A DNA stretch of 27,534 bases from Pleurotus ostreatus/Saccharomyces cerevisiae fusant (taxonomy: Eukaryota > Opisthokonta): positions 1 to 27,534 of the forward strand of contig JAMQCK010000343.1 in assembly GCA_024196135.1 (NCBI GenBank), read 5' to 3'. Both the position numbers and the translations under genes were made by a program. The notes below the pieces were generated by a model that saw only the letters and a list, made by a program, of their open reading frames with translations, had not been told where the DNA came from and did no database searches. This document shows, one piece after another, positions 10,791-20,103 of the stretch; positions within the stretch are counted from its first letter, which is position 1; each line of letters starts with the position of its first letter.

Positions 10791-11475
10791 TTGGAGTTGA
10801 TTTTTGCCTAGCCAAATATGTCCGCACGTACTTTCCCCGCAAGCATCGGCTGTTTGCAATCACCCACAACTTGCCTTCTACGCTCATGTTGCGATACGAA
10901 ACGCAGGGAACTTTCCCATCGCTTAATCTCTTCATGGCCGCTGCTATCTTATGCGACAGAGAATCACTGGCTATCATGTTATCTCGCAGGTTCAATCGTA
11001 CCAACAGCCATCTCATTGGATGCGGGTAGGGAGAATGTTCAAGTGGCTGCCACCGGCCATAATGATTGTGGCGAAGCGCCACACTGCTGTACCTCTCCTG
11101 GGAACGAAAAACTCGTTGCACCCTCACTCTCTTAGCCGAGCGACAGCGCGTCATCGCTGAGTGCTTGGCTATCCCTCTCTCCATGGAGGGTTACTTGCAA
11201 TGTAATCTCGTGTCTACGCAGAGTACGTGTAGTGCGGCGTTATCTCAAACGCACTGACCTTTGTACAGCAATGGGGGCGCGCCCTCCTCTCCCTTTGTCA
11301 CTGCCTATCCAGATGACGCGCCCCGGTGCTCAGTCGCATGACTGCGTACCCCGTTCGAAGCACCTCCGCTCCGCAGACGCCGAAGAAGGAGTGCCCCTCC
11401 CCGCTCCCGATAAGCGAGGACAGAGTATATAAACTACGCCTCCGATAGACCGGCGCGCTACCGATACTAGGCGCC
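10791..11475. other. Intergenic region upstream of the P450 gene
   Basis: Holds the 5' flank of the tRNA gene and the P450 promoter. Short open frames here encode nothing recognisable. Confidence 0.4.
11426..11433 (+). promoter_or_regulatory. TATA-like box of the P450 gene
   Basis: TATATAAA lies 43 bases before the P450 start codon. A GATAAG (11410-11415) sits just upstream and may be a GATA-factor site. Confidence 0.5.
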
Positions 11476-13766
11476 ATGTTATCGTCCGCGCTCCCCCCTC
11501 TGCCCACGCTTGCGGGCGTGGTCAGCATTGTTTTCTTGCTCGTCAAGCATCTTAAGCGAAGCAGGTCATCCCCTCTTCCTCCAGGACCGAAGGGCTGGCC
11601 TATCATTGGCAACATCCTTGACTGGCCGAAGACCCAAGAATGGCTCACATTTATGAGATGGTCACAGCAATATGGTGCGCCACTTGCGCTGCAATGGGAC
11701 GCCTATGTTAATCTCCGCTTCGCAGATTCTGACCTTCTCTATGTCAATACGATCGGCACCGACGTCCTCATCATCAACTCCAACAAGGTCGCGCAGGACC
11801 TTCTCGAGAAGCAGTCGAGTATATTCTCAGATAGGTCCGGCCGCAGCTCATCTGTTCGTCCTGTGACTAACACGCGCGTAGACCTCGTATGCCGATGCTG
11901 CTCGAGCTGTAAGTGCCCTTTTTCTGCTTCCGTTACACTTTTTTACATCACTTCAGCGTCGGTTTTGGCTGGGACTTTTCCTTTATGCCGTATGGACGCC
12001 GCTGGCGCGAGCTCCGCAAAGCCTTCGTCCGCAAATTCCACCCACCCGCACTCTCCCACTACCACCCCACCATCCTTCAGGGCACGCGCGAGCTCCTCCT
12101 CGACTTCCTCAACACGCCGAATGACTTCATCAAACATCTACGCAAGTACGTCGCCGTCCCGCACAAATAAATTGCCCTCTCGTTGCTCAACAAAATTCAC
12201 CCCCAGCGCCTCCGGCGGCATCATCCTCCGCGTCTGCTACGGCTACAAAGTGTCCCCCAACGACGACCCCTTCGTCGCCCGCGCGCAGCGCGCCCTCAAC
12301 GCCATGGCCCAAACCGGCATCCACGGCGCGTACCTCGTCGACTCTTTGCCGTTTCTCAAGGTCCTGCCCTCGTGGGTACCGGGCGCGGGTTTCAAGAAGG
12401 AGGCGGCGGAGTGGCATCCGGATGCGGCGCTGTTCCACAAGTTGCCGGTGGATTGGGTGCAGGAGTGTATCGTGAGTAGAGGTTGTTTGAGAATTGTGGG
12501 AGAGGAGGCGGGAGCAGGGGTGGGAGAGAGGAGGAAAGGGAGAGAGGAGCAGAGAGGGGAGAGTGATGCTGACACGGAATGTAGGAGAAAGGCACGGCGG
12601 AGCCGTCCATCGCGTCCGAGTCCCTCGAGAAGTGCCGCACGCCGGAAGAGCTCGAAGGTCTGCGCGCCATCCTCGGTGTTGCATACGAGGCAGGGGCAGA
12701 TACGGTGAGTCTAGTTCTCCTCTCTTCTTTCCATGACACCCTCCTCTCTTCTGCCCATGACACCCTCCTCTCCTTCTACTTCCACTTGATCGATGGACTC
12801 ACCTACCCTCTAGACCGTTTCCGCCCTCTCGACCTTCATCCTCATGATGGCCACCTACCCCGAGGTGCAGCGCAAGGGCCAAGCCGCCGTCGACGCCGCC
12901 TTCGGCTTCGGCCATCTCCCCGACTTCACCGATGATGTTGAGGTTCCGTACGTCGACGCGATTGTGAAGGAGGTCCTGAGGTATAGGCCTGTGGCGCCGC
13001 TGGGTACGTGAATTTGCATCGCGGGACCTCGCTTTAATGTTGAGCGCGCGACACACGCAGGTCTCTCCCACCGGCTGATGGAGGACCACATCTACGACGG
13101 GTATTTCTTACCGAAGGGCTCCGTAGTCATAGGCAACGCTTGGTAATTCACTTTCTTGTGGTCTTATGACTGCGAGCTCACTTCATCCGACAGGGCCATG
13201 CTCCACGAAGAGTCCGAATGGGGCGCCGAGCCAGGCGTTTTCCGGCCTGAGCGACACCTAAAGGATGGTGTCCTCACCCCTCCGAGCAAGATTCCCTATG
13301 GAACGTTTGGGTGCGTCCTTCTTCTCCGCACACTCTGTTCCCGCTCCTCTTCCTCCGCCTCTTCCTTCCCCCTCCCCTCATCCCGCTGCCGCCCCTCATC
13401 CCGCTGTCACCCATCGCCCATCTACCATCCCACTCACTCACTAAACCACCCTTCCCAGCTACGGCCGCCGCACCTGCGCCGGCATCGAGTTCGCGATGGA
13501 CCAGATGTGGCTCACCGTCACCTCCATTCTCGCCTGCTTCGACATCGCGCCGGTGGAGGGGGTGCCGCTGACGGGCGAGTATACGTCGGGAATGCAGATG
13601 TGAGTGATGATCTGTCGTCTACCTTGTCTGTGAATGAGGCGGGCATCGAAGAAAGGCAAACCGCTGACGCCCATTCAACAGCTTCCCCGTCGACTTCAAG
13701 TGCAGCATCAAGCCCCGGTCGGCCGCCATCGAGCAGCTTTTGCGCGATGGGGTGGAGGTTGCCTAA
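11476..13766 (+). CDS. Cytochrome P450 monooxygenase, 10 exons, 524 aa
   Basis: Exons: 11476..11834, 11882..11908, 11957..12145, 12207..12471, 12585..12704, 12814..13003, 13061..13142, 13194..13310, 13459..13599 and 13682..13766; the phases join without a stop. Structure: N-terminal membrane anchor (residues ~5-25), proline hinge LPPGPKG, I-helix oxygen-binding AGADTT (316-321), ExxR as KEVLR (E373, R376), PERF-like FRPERH (427-432), and heme loop FGYGRRTCAG with heme-ligating C456. Full length for a microsomal class II fungal P450 reduced by CPR at the ER. It is of the general agaricomycete type expanded in wood decayers; the CYP family and substrate cannot be assigned by eye. Oddities are a 27-nt second exon, a GTCCGG donor in intron 1, and expanded introns 4, 5 and 8 (113, 109 and 148 nt). 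A TATA box precedes it. Confidence 0.92.
12731..12778. repeat. 24-bp direct repeat in a P450 intron
   Basis: Two nearly identical adjacent copies beginning CCATGACACCCTCCTCTC, inside intron 5 of the P450 gene. This local duplication explains part of that intron's unusual length. Confidence 0.7.
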
Positions 13767-13796
13767 GCACGGTTTATCCTGCAACTTGTGTCTCTA

Positions 13797-13850
13797 TTCG
13801 ACAACCATTGTACTTTCGACAACCATTGTACTTTCGACAACCATTGTACT
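13797..13850. repeat. Perfect 18-bp tandem repeat, 3 copies
   Basis: TTCGACAACCATTGTACT occurs three times without a mismatch, 30 bases after the P450 stop codon, so it should lie in the P450 3' UTR. Confidence 0.9.
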
Positions 13851-13990
13851 CGTACACCCCATCTATGCTTTCCATTCCAGTATTGTACTTTTAGCATCAT
13901 TCGCAATGTTCAGCGTCTCGTCCTAGCGTCCGTCGCATTCTCCTATATCTGCACACCCGCACCAGTATGAACAGGCCGCGCCAGTCTGCA

Positions 13991-14083
13991 CAGTCCGCGT
14001 TGCGTGTACAGACGCAGTCCGAGTTGCGTGTACAGAGCGTCACCACTTCGCGTGTCCAGACTATCACCACTTCGCGCCAGACG
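13991..14083. repeat. Two adjacent imperfect duplications
   Basis: CAGTCCG(C/A)GTTGCGTGTACAGA occurs twice (from 13991 and about 14015), followed by a doublet of TCACCACTTCGCG. Ends just before the stop codon of the RidA-like gene. Confidence 0.6.
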
Positions 14084-14088
14084 CCCCT

Positions 14089-14923
14089 CTACACATACTT
14101 CGCCCCCGAGCCGAGGTAAAAGGTACCCTCGACCTCGACGATGTCGTCCTGGTTCAGCCGCTGGACCTCGACGATCGTCCGCGGCGGGTACGTCCCGTTC
14201 TTCCAGAGCTCCTCTTGCACCTGGTTGACGATGGGGCGGTATCTGGGTAGTGGGTAAGTTATCGTTGGACGGGAGGAGTTGTCCATAAGGGCGGCCCAGC
14301 GAGCCAAAGCGATTCTAGTTGGCTACGAAGGGTCCTCCACGTTCGCGCAGCGGACTAGACGGTCGCTTAACGGACTAGACGGTCGCGTAACAGACGAAAC
14401 GGGCCTAAGAAACAAATGAACCCGTCTACTCACCTAAACATATCCGTCGTATACACCACCAGCCGCGAGCAGTCCGTCAGCTCCGCACCCGCGTACTCCG
14501 CGAGCCACTGCATGTTGAGGAACGCCTGCTTGATGCGCGGATAGCCGACCTCGGCCATCGAGTCGTTCGAGGGGTAGATGCCGCGCATGCCTGAGAGGTT
14601 ATTGAGTCAGCAGGTTGGTGACACAAAAGTACAAACAAGCGCAACGCTCGCGACTCGCGAGTCCTTCGTCAGCGGCAGTCCTAGGCAGGACACAGGATTC
14701 GACAGCTCGAGAAGGCACACGAATGAAATTACCACTCACCCGCAACATAGACCGAATCGCCCGCAATGGACATCAAGCTCCACGGTCCCGTCGCACTAAT
14801 GCTCTGCGAGGGGTTGAGGATCTCCACGCCCTGCGGCGAAGTGTAGTTCGCCTGCTGTGCTGCCGCGGAGGGCAGGACGGCAGCAGCGAGAAAGAGAGAG
14901 ACGATCTTGGTGAAGAACTTCAT
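14089..14923 (-). CDS. RidA/YjgF/UK114-family protein with signal peptide, 164 aa
   Basis: Exons 14740..14923, 14434..14590 and 14089..14242, with introns of 149 and 191 nt (GTGAGT donors in both). Family members hydrolyse reactive enamine/imine intermediates to 2-keto acids; others have different or unknown roles. Residues 1-22 (MKFFTKIVSLFLAAAVLPSAAA) are a clear secretion signal, unlike the cytosolic or mitochondrial type members. The fold is recognisable: VYVAGMRGIYP (strand and loop), a helix with QAFLNMQWLAEYAGAEL, LVVYTTDM, and the C-terminal YPPRTIVEV plus VEVEGTFY. The Arg of PPR corresponds to the substrate-binding arginine, and the Glu of VEVEG to the conserved acidic residue. An in-frame ATG at 14995 would bury the signal peptide, so ATG 14923 is preferred. 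A TATA box lies at 15068-15075. Confidence 0.87.
14351..14390. repeat. 20-bp direct repeat in a RidA-like gene intron
   Basis: CGGACTAGACGGTCGC(T/G)TAA occurs twice back to back in intron 2. It partly explains the length of that intron. Confidence 0.75.
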
Positions 14924-15457
14924 GGCGAAGGAGTGCCGGCTTGCTGCGGAGGTCTTGGGAGGATTAGAAGTTTCAAGCGTCTCCAAGGTATTCAAGCGTC
15001 TCCGAGGTCTTCAGACGTCTGCGCAGGTTCCCTCGACCGAAAACCATTCATCGTGTTCAGCAGCTCGCTTTTATATGGGCTACGGACCGCCGCGGCACGG
15101 CTATAGAGGAGTTTAGTGGGTGACGGATGGGACGCATGAGCAGATAAGGAGCGATGCTGAGCAAAATACCGGTACCTGCAAGGAGCGCAACCGAGATAAG
15201 GTAGGAAAGAACAGGAAAAGAAACCGACGCGCGCGACATGGACCCACGGAGTCGCCGACAACGCGTGACGTCATACTTAGTGAGCGGGTGCTTGTTTGCG
15301 CGGGCTTGGCATTTATTAGTGGGTGGCGAAGGGATGTTTGGGTATGTTTGCAGCACGTCTGGGTCGTTCTTCTGGCATTGGGCACGAAGATATGCGCGCA
15401 TATAATGAATTCGCTCATCGCGGGCTGGATGCAATCATCGTATGCGAGCGGTTCTAC
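14924..15457. other. Intergenic: RidA promoter and 3' flank of GST gene A
   Basis: Contains a TATA-like box for the RidA-like gene and, in its probable 5' UTR, a ~19-bp repeat (TTCAAGCGTCTCC(A/G)AGGT, from 14972 and 14991, then a partial third copy). Nothing else recognised. Confidence 0.4.
15068..15075 (-). promoter_or_regulatory. TATA-like box of the RidA-like gene
   Basis: TATAAAAG on the minus strand, about 145 bases before the chosen ATG. This spacing leaves a 5' UTR of roughly 110-120 nt containing the 19-bp repeats. Confidence 0.45.
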
Positions 15458-16904
15458 CTACAGGGGCTCGATGTCGGGTATGGGGCCAAGAGGGACGATC
15501 CGAGTCGGGTTTATCTGGGCAGGGGTCAGTACGCGCATTTCCTTCCGCGAGGTACAGCGACGAAAGGCTTCGCGCAGGGCGTGGCTGAAGAAGAGCATGA
15601 AGGGGGGAAATTGGTGTCGGTTCAAGCGAGAAGAGCTGTCGGGACAAGCGAGAAGAGCCGTTGGGACAAGGACGAAGGAATATCTAGACGGAGAGACGGA
15701 CGAGGTACCCATGAAAAATGAGGACGAGCCCCTGAGACGAGAAAATGACAGGACTCGATGCCTGAAGCACTCACATGCGGGTGCGACCAGTAATAGTGCG
15801 TCTTGATGTGGTCGAAGCGCGTGCTGGACTTGAAGGCATCGTTGTTCCAGTACAGTTTCTTCAGCCATCTGCGCGTTCTATCAGTAAACTGGGTCGAGAG
15901 AAGGGTCCAGAAAGAGTGCCAAGGGCAGGATGAAGCGGCGGCTACGTACTCATTTATAGCAGGGTACCCCGCGCGAATGGTGCGGAAGTTGCACTTGAAG
16001 TGACCAACGTAGACGGGGTCGAAGCGGACAATGGTAACCCACAGACGAAGGTCCGCCTTCGTCAGCTTGCCGCTAACGAGGTACTCGCTCTTCTCCAGGA
16101 TCTTCTCCACCTTGTCGAGCCCGTCGAACACCTCGTTCACGGCCTTCTCATACGCCTCCTGCGTCGTAGCAAACCCGGTGCGGTACACGCCATCTACGCA
16201 GTCTATCAGCCTCTAACCGCACGCATATAACCCACACCCACTTACTATTGATCTGCGTATACACCCACCCGTTCACCTCATCGATCCCCTTGCGCAAGTC
16301 TTCCGGGTAGAAATTCAGCCCCGCCTTCTCCTTCGGCAGCAGCTCGTTGAACCCCTCATTGAAGATACGAATGATCTCCGAGCTCTCGTTGTTCACGATC
16401 GTGTGCAGTTTCTTATCCCACAAGACGGGCACGGTGAAGCGCCCCGAGTACTCCGGGTCGGCGCGGAAGTAGAGGTCCTTGACGTGGGCAGAGTGGTAGA
16501 GCGGGTCGGGGTCGGCGGCGGGGAAGATCGACTCCTCGTCGTCGTCGCGGCGGAAAGGCCAGCCGTTCGTGCCCATGCGGGGAGAGACGGCGGAGAAGGC
16601 TGAGTGAGGAGAATGAGGTTGAGATAGGCGTCGAGGGAGGGGATGAGGAAGACGTACGTATGATGTCCTCCAATCCCTTCAACTTGCGCATGATTAGCGC
16701 GCGCGTCGCCCAAGCTGCAATGGCGCGTCAGTGTATGCGATCCTTGCAGCCTGCGGACCACGTACGACAAGCATACGACACGTAGAGGTGGTACCTATCG
16801 CGCTCAGGTGCAAACTTGCCGCCCTTCTCAATGAAGTTGCGAAAGGAGGAGTCCTGCCGCTTGAACGACCCGTCGTTCTTCTCGGTCGCGTTCTTCGATG
16901 ACAT
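15458..16904 (-). CDS. S-glutathionyl-hydroquinone reductase (GST Xi class), copy A, 314 aa
   Basis: Exons 16766..16904, 16658..16714, 16246..16599, 15950..16193, 15775..15868 and 15458..15514; all phases join. Xi-class GSTs (ECM4/Gto-like, GHR) use a cysteine to remove glutathione from glutathionyl-hydroquinones in the cytosol, salvaging quinones such as those formed from lignin aromatics. Seen here: YHLYVSYACPWATRAL with catalytic C46 in CPWA; NGWPFRRDDD; the GSH-site block FTVPVLWDKK and NNESSEIIR; the C-terminal helical domain with ADLRLWVT and FDPVYVGHFKCN; and the signature end NPTRIVPLGPIPD. The CPWA proline codon is split by an intron (C|CT), so an unspliced reading wrongly gives CRTW. 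Intron 5 is 259 nt with an internal 22-bp duplication. A paralogue with the same layout is at 20.1-21.4 kb. Confidence 0.93.
15623..15666. repeat. 22-bp tandem duplication inside GST A intron 5
   Basis: CAAGCGAGAAGAGC(TG/CG)T(C/T)GGGA-type unit in two adjacent copies with two mismatches, within a 259-nt intron. The matching intron of copy B is 65 nt. Confidence 0.7.
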
Positions 16905-17719
16905 TGCGCGTTTGGGTGTGGTGAATGCAGATAGCGACGACGGCGTGAGTGAAGGTCGAGAATGAGTCGAGGACGCCAGCGGACGCGCATATAATGATAT
17001 ATACTCATGACGCGCGCGCCGCTAGTGATGTCAGCTGGCAGTCGCGCACGTCCGACAAGCGCGAAATGTCTGGCGAGGAGGGTCGAGGTCATGACGGTGC
17101 TGACTGAGTGCTGACTGAGGGAGCCAGGGAGCTTGGATGGACGAGGTCAAGGTAGGAGGAGAGTAATGAATTCATGGTCAGCGGCGTAAGAGGCTACAGT
17201 CAAGGTGGGGAAGGACCGGGTAAATTCCAAAATAGGCAGCTCTTGTTCTCTCGGCGTCTCACGCTCACGTGACTTGTTGTTGGATTTCTTGTTTTTTTGC
17301 CAGCACAGAGTAGCCTTGCCTCTATCACTTGAGAGATGTACCTGTAAAAAAATGAGCGCACAGGTCTTTCAAGTGCTAGAACGGCCAGGAATTCATCTTG
17401 GAGCATTTGACGGACTCCTCTGCGGCGGAAGTTCAGGAGCTCCTAAGCGTGGTGATGAGGGACTCTACGGTTCCATATCAGCAAGAAAGAAGGCATATGG
17501 CCTCATTTTCTGACTCAAAGCACAATCAAATGCAAAAAAATCCTGAACAAAGGATAGTCAAATTAAAATGGTGGGTAAGTATAGTCCAATAATAAAGGTA
17601 GTGCCAGTGTCCGACATAACAGCCCTACGAAGATATTCTCGGTAAAGCAAGAGAGGCCTGTAGACAAGTTAGTGGGACATCAGGAAATGTGGAGGAAGAG
17701 CGCGTACCAGAATGAATGC
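16905..17719. other. Intergenic: GST A promoter and 3' flank of secreted protein gene
   Basis: GST A has TATATA-rich sequence at 16997-17004 on the minus strand, about 95 bases before its ATG. The remaining ~700 bases include AT-rich stretches around 17281-17600 but no coding sequence I can support. Confidence 0.4.
16997..17004 (-). promoter_or_regulatory. TATA-like element of GST gene A
   Basis: TATATATC-like sequence on the minus strand, with another TATA run adjacent, about 95 bases upstream of the start codon. Confidence 0.4.
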
Positions 17720-18319
17720 TTAGCACGAAACGTCGTTGGCGTTGTCGAGGACGAGGTACGAGCCCCAGTAGGCGCCATTGTGGTAGTACGGGGCGTCGAC
17801 CCAGGTGAAGGCGAGGACATCATCCCCGTACAGCGCCGTGCGCTCAGTCTCGAACTTGCCCTCGCCACCGCCGATCTATCAACCACGTCAGCTTCCGCAC
17901 CGCCATCCCCAGCCGAGCATGCTACTTACCGAGTTCACGACCTTCTGGAAGTTCGCGTTCGACAAGCCGACCTTGTCGTCCGACAGGCTCCAGCCGCCAA
18001 AGACCGTGCCCTCCGGCAGCCCCTCGCGCGAGCTCACGAACGTGACCGTGTAGTTCGCCGGGTCCGAGCCCGCCACGGGCACGAGCGCGGCCTCGAGCCC
18101 CGCCGTTGGGCACAGCGTCTTGAGCGCGTCGCCCTCGACGACGGCGGACACGGTGAGGTCGACGGGCTTGCCCGCGTCGAGCACGTACGCCGCGTTGTTG
18201 ATCTGGTGCAGCGTGAAGTTGGCCGCGCTCTGGCCATAGGGCGAGGTTGAGGCGGACTTGAGGCCGGCGCCGTTGACGAGGGCGACGGCGGAGAAGAGGG
18301 CGAGGGCGGCGGCGAACAT
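17720..18319 (-). CDS. Secreted protein of unknown function, 181 aa
   Basis: Exons 17930..18319 and 17720..17875, with a 54-nt intron (GTAAGT donor, GATAG acceptor, phase 0). Residues 1-17 are a signal peptide (MFAAALALFSAVALVNG). The mature part begins AGLKSASTSPYGQ and is rich in G, A, S, V and T with alternating hydrophobics, suggesting a beta-sandwich. Two cysteines remain, one mid-protein (TLCPTAG) and the last residue, and could pair. Two potential N-glycosylation sites (NFT, NYT) fit secretion. The end has aromatic-rich blocks (FTWVDAPYYHNGAYWG). I do not recognise the family. It sits between the two Xi-class GST paralogues on the same strand. A TATA box at 18422-18429 supports the start. 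Confidence 0.78.
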
Positions 18320-18562
18320 CTTGAGTGAAGAAGGTTGTTGGGTGTGTTAAGTCGGAGAGGGAACTTGGTGAAGAGAATGCGGAATGGGGGATGAGAGAAG
18401 TGACTCAAGGAAGGCGGTCTGCTTATATAGAGGGAGGGCCTAGTGGGCATGCGCTGCCCGTTGCGAAACCTTGACGTGACTCGCGTTCGAGGTGCACTGC
18501 ATTCAATTGTACCTCGGCTTGTAGCGCAGCTTCAGTCCGCTCTGACTGTTCCATCAGCATGA
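18320..18562. other. Promoter region of the 181-aa secreted protein gene
   Basis: Contains the TATA-like box and about 100 bases of probable 5' UTR. No other feature seen. Confidence 0.35.
18422..18429 (-). promoter_or_regulatory. TATA-like box of the 181-aa secreted protein gene
   Basis: TATATAAG on the minus strand, about 105 bases before the ATG. Confidence 0.5.
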
Positions 18563-19597
18563 TCACTGTATACTCAGCGATGGGCGCGATTCGTAAGCCA
18601 ATCGACGAAACAAGGTCTCCAGGCCAAGAATCCCCGTTTCTTTCCTTCCTTTGGCGCGTGCAGAAAGGATCTCGACAATGAAGAGGGTGGGCGTTGCGGA
18701 CAGAATCCTGACTTGCGTATGGCCCTGCGAGAAAGTGAAGTCAGCACAGCCACTATAAAGCGAGCGTAATGACTTACCTGCCACAACCCGCGGGCGGTAA
18801 CACGGCTACAGCCTGCGATGAAGCCAAACAGTCCGAAGATTGCGGTCGGGGTGCGGTCAGAAGAATGAGGGTCAAAGAGTAAATCATCCTCGATGAGCTG
18901 GAACGACTCGATACGTACCCATTGGCCCAGCCTGTCAATGGCCTACACATCAATCTGCGGACCGCGTCCGTCGCGCAGCGTGATGCATGTCGGCTTTCAT
19001 GAAGGCTCCTCAGCATGGACCTAACGTGGACTCCTGCACTTGCATGAGCACTGCGTGCGCGTCGGTAGTAGTAGTACGAATAGGACTCACCTCGAATGGA
19101 TTCCCTGGGACGATATCCGTATTCGCCTTCCTGCCGAACAACTCACCTGACCCGCCGCTCTACCACCACTCTACTTGGTTAAAAACGACCGCCTCGTGCC
19201 TACCTTGCTTCTTCCCAACGCCCATCGCCCAGATGCAGTGTCGCGAGGCTCGGTCCAAACAGGGCCTCCAGCCCATTTCCCGAGCGTCAGCCCCATCGAG
19301 CTTGTATCGCTTGCGTGAGGTCCTCCTAGACGGCTTCAGCGTCGAGGATGAGACGAGCGCAGGCGGCGGAAATGAGCCGATCGCAACCTATCGCCCTCTG
19401 GGAGGCGACACTGGGCTCAGGCCGGTCTTCGCTGTCTGCTCGATCTTCCGGACCATTCCTCCGCCCGCAATAGCGGCGTACCCGACCTTTCCGTGGTCAG
19501 GGAAGTCACACACCCCAGTCCGTCGTGCATTGTGTACAGTGCCTCCCACTGCGCCAAATTCCTCTTCATCAGTGGCGCCGAGTCCGCCTTCCCTCGA
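18563..19597 (-). pseudogene. Unrecognised multi-exon gene, probably broken by an in-frame TAG
   Basis: One minus-strand frame is open from 19597 to 19204 except for a single TAG at 19388-19390. It continues through introns with matching phases: exon end 19204, exons 19091..19146, 18778..18942 and 18563..18724, ending at a stop. The introns are 57, 148 and 53 nt; the last has a textbook GTAAGT donor and CGCAG acceptor. Peptide landmarks: DFPDHGKVGYAAIAGGG upstream of the TAG; then WAMGVGKKQ joined to GELFGRKANTD; PTAIFGLFGFIAG; and QVRILSATPTLFIVEILSA, which could be membrane-associated. I do not know the family. If the TAG is real, an ATG at 19276 would still allow a 151-aa product. Alternatives are a decayed gene or a chance series of open segments. 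Confidence 0.3.
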
Positions 19598-20103
19598 TCA
19601 TGGGCGGTGAATCCGCCTTGCCTCGATCCAGCGGTGAGAGGGAAGCGGAACGTTCGTCTTATATGTCGCGGTGGGCACACTGGGAGGAGATAGTGCACCG
19701 CGCACGGCGGAAGGGTTGGGTGGCTTCATAGCGGCCCTATAAGGGTGGATACGCCGCGAGGGGTGCCAAGAAGGCGGGTTGAGCGCAGAGTCGAGCACAT
19801 CTGAAGGTGCTGTCGCTGTTCCGGGGTAGGGGCCGCGCATTCGGCTCAGCAATCGCGTCGTACGCGATCTTCAATCGTCGTACGCGTCTGGGCATCACAG
19901 GCACCTGGCGAGTGTCCAATATTTGGGGAAATCTCCGGTGGGGAAGTGCGTCGAGTTCGCAGTTATTTTGTGTCGTATGCTGTAGAAATCAGTGGTACGT
20001 GAGGGCTGCCTGCACTCTGCAGAATTGCCTTCGCAGCATTGCTCTGCTCGTCAGGGAAAGCTCGAGCGCGAAGTCAATGCCATAGCAAATTCATGTACAA
20101 GAA
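19598..20103. other. Intergenic region, 3' flank of GST gene B
   Basis: No gene recognised. About 19579-19630 holds an imperfect ~25-bp repeat, seen as CCGCCTT(C/G)CCTCGATC twice, overlapping the edge of the broken gene to the left. Confidence 0.35.

Larger units (their letters stand above)
13767..14088. other. Convergent 3' region between the P450 and RidA-like genes
   Basis: Carries both 3' UTRs and two tandem-repeat blocks (listed separately). No coding sequence recognised. Confidence 0.45.

Noticed and set aside
18987..19610. 207-codon open frame on the plus strand
   Set aside because: Low-complexity composition with no domain; the minus-strand exon series in the same place has better splice signals.
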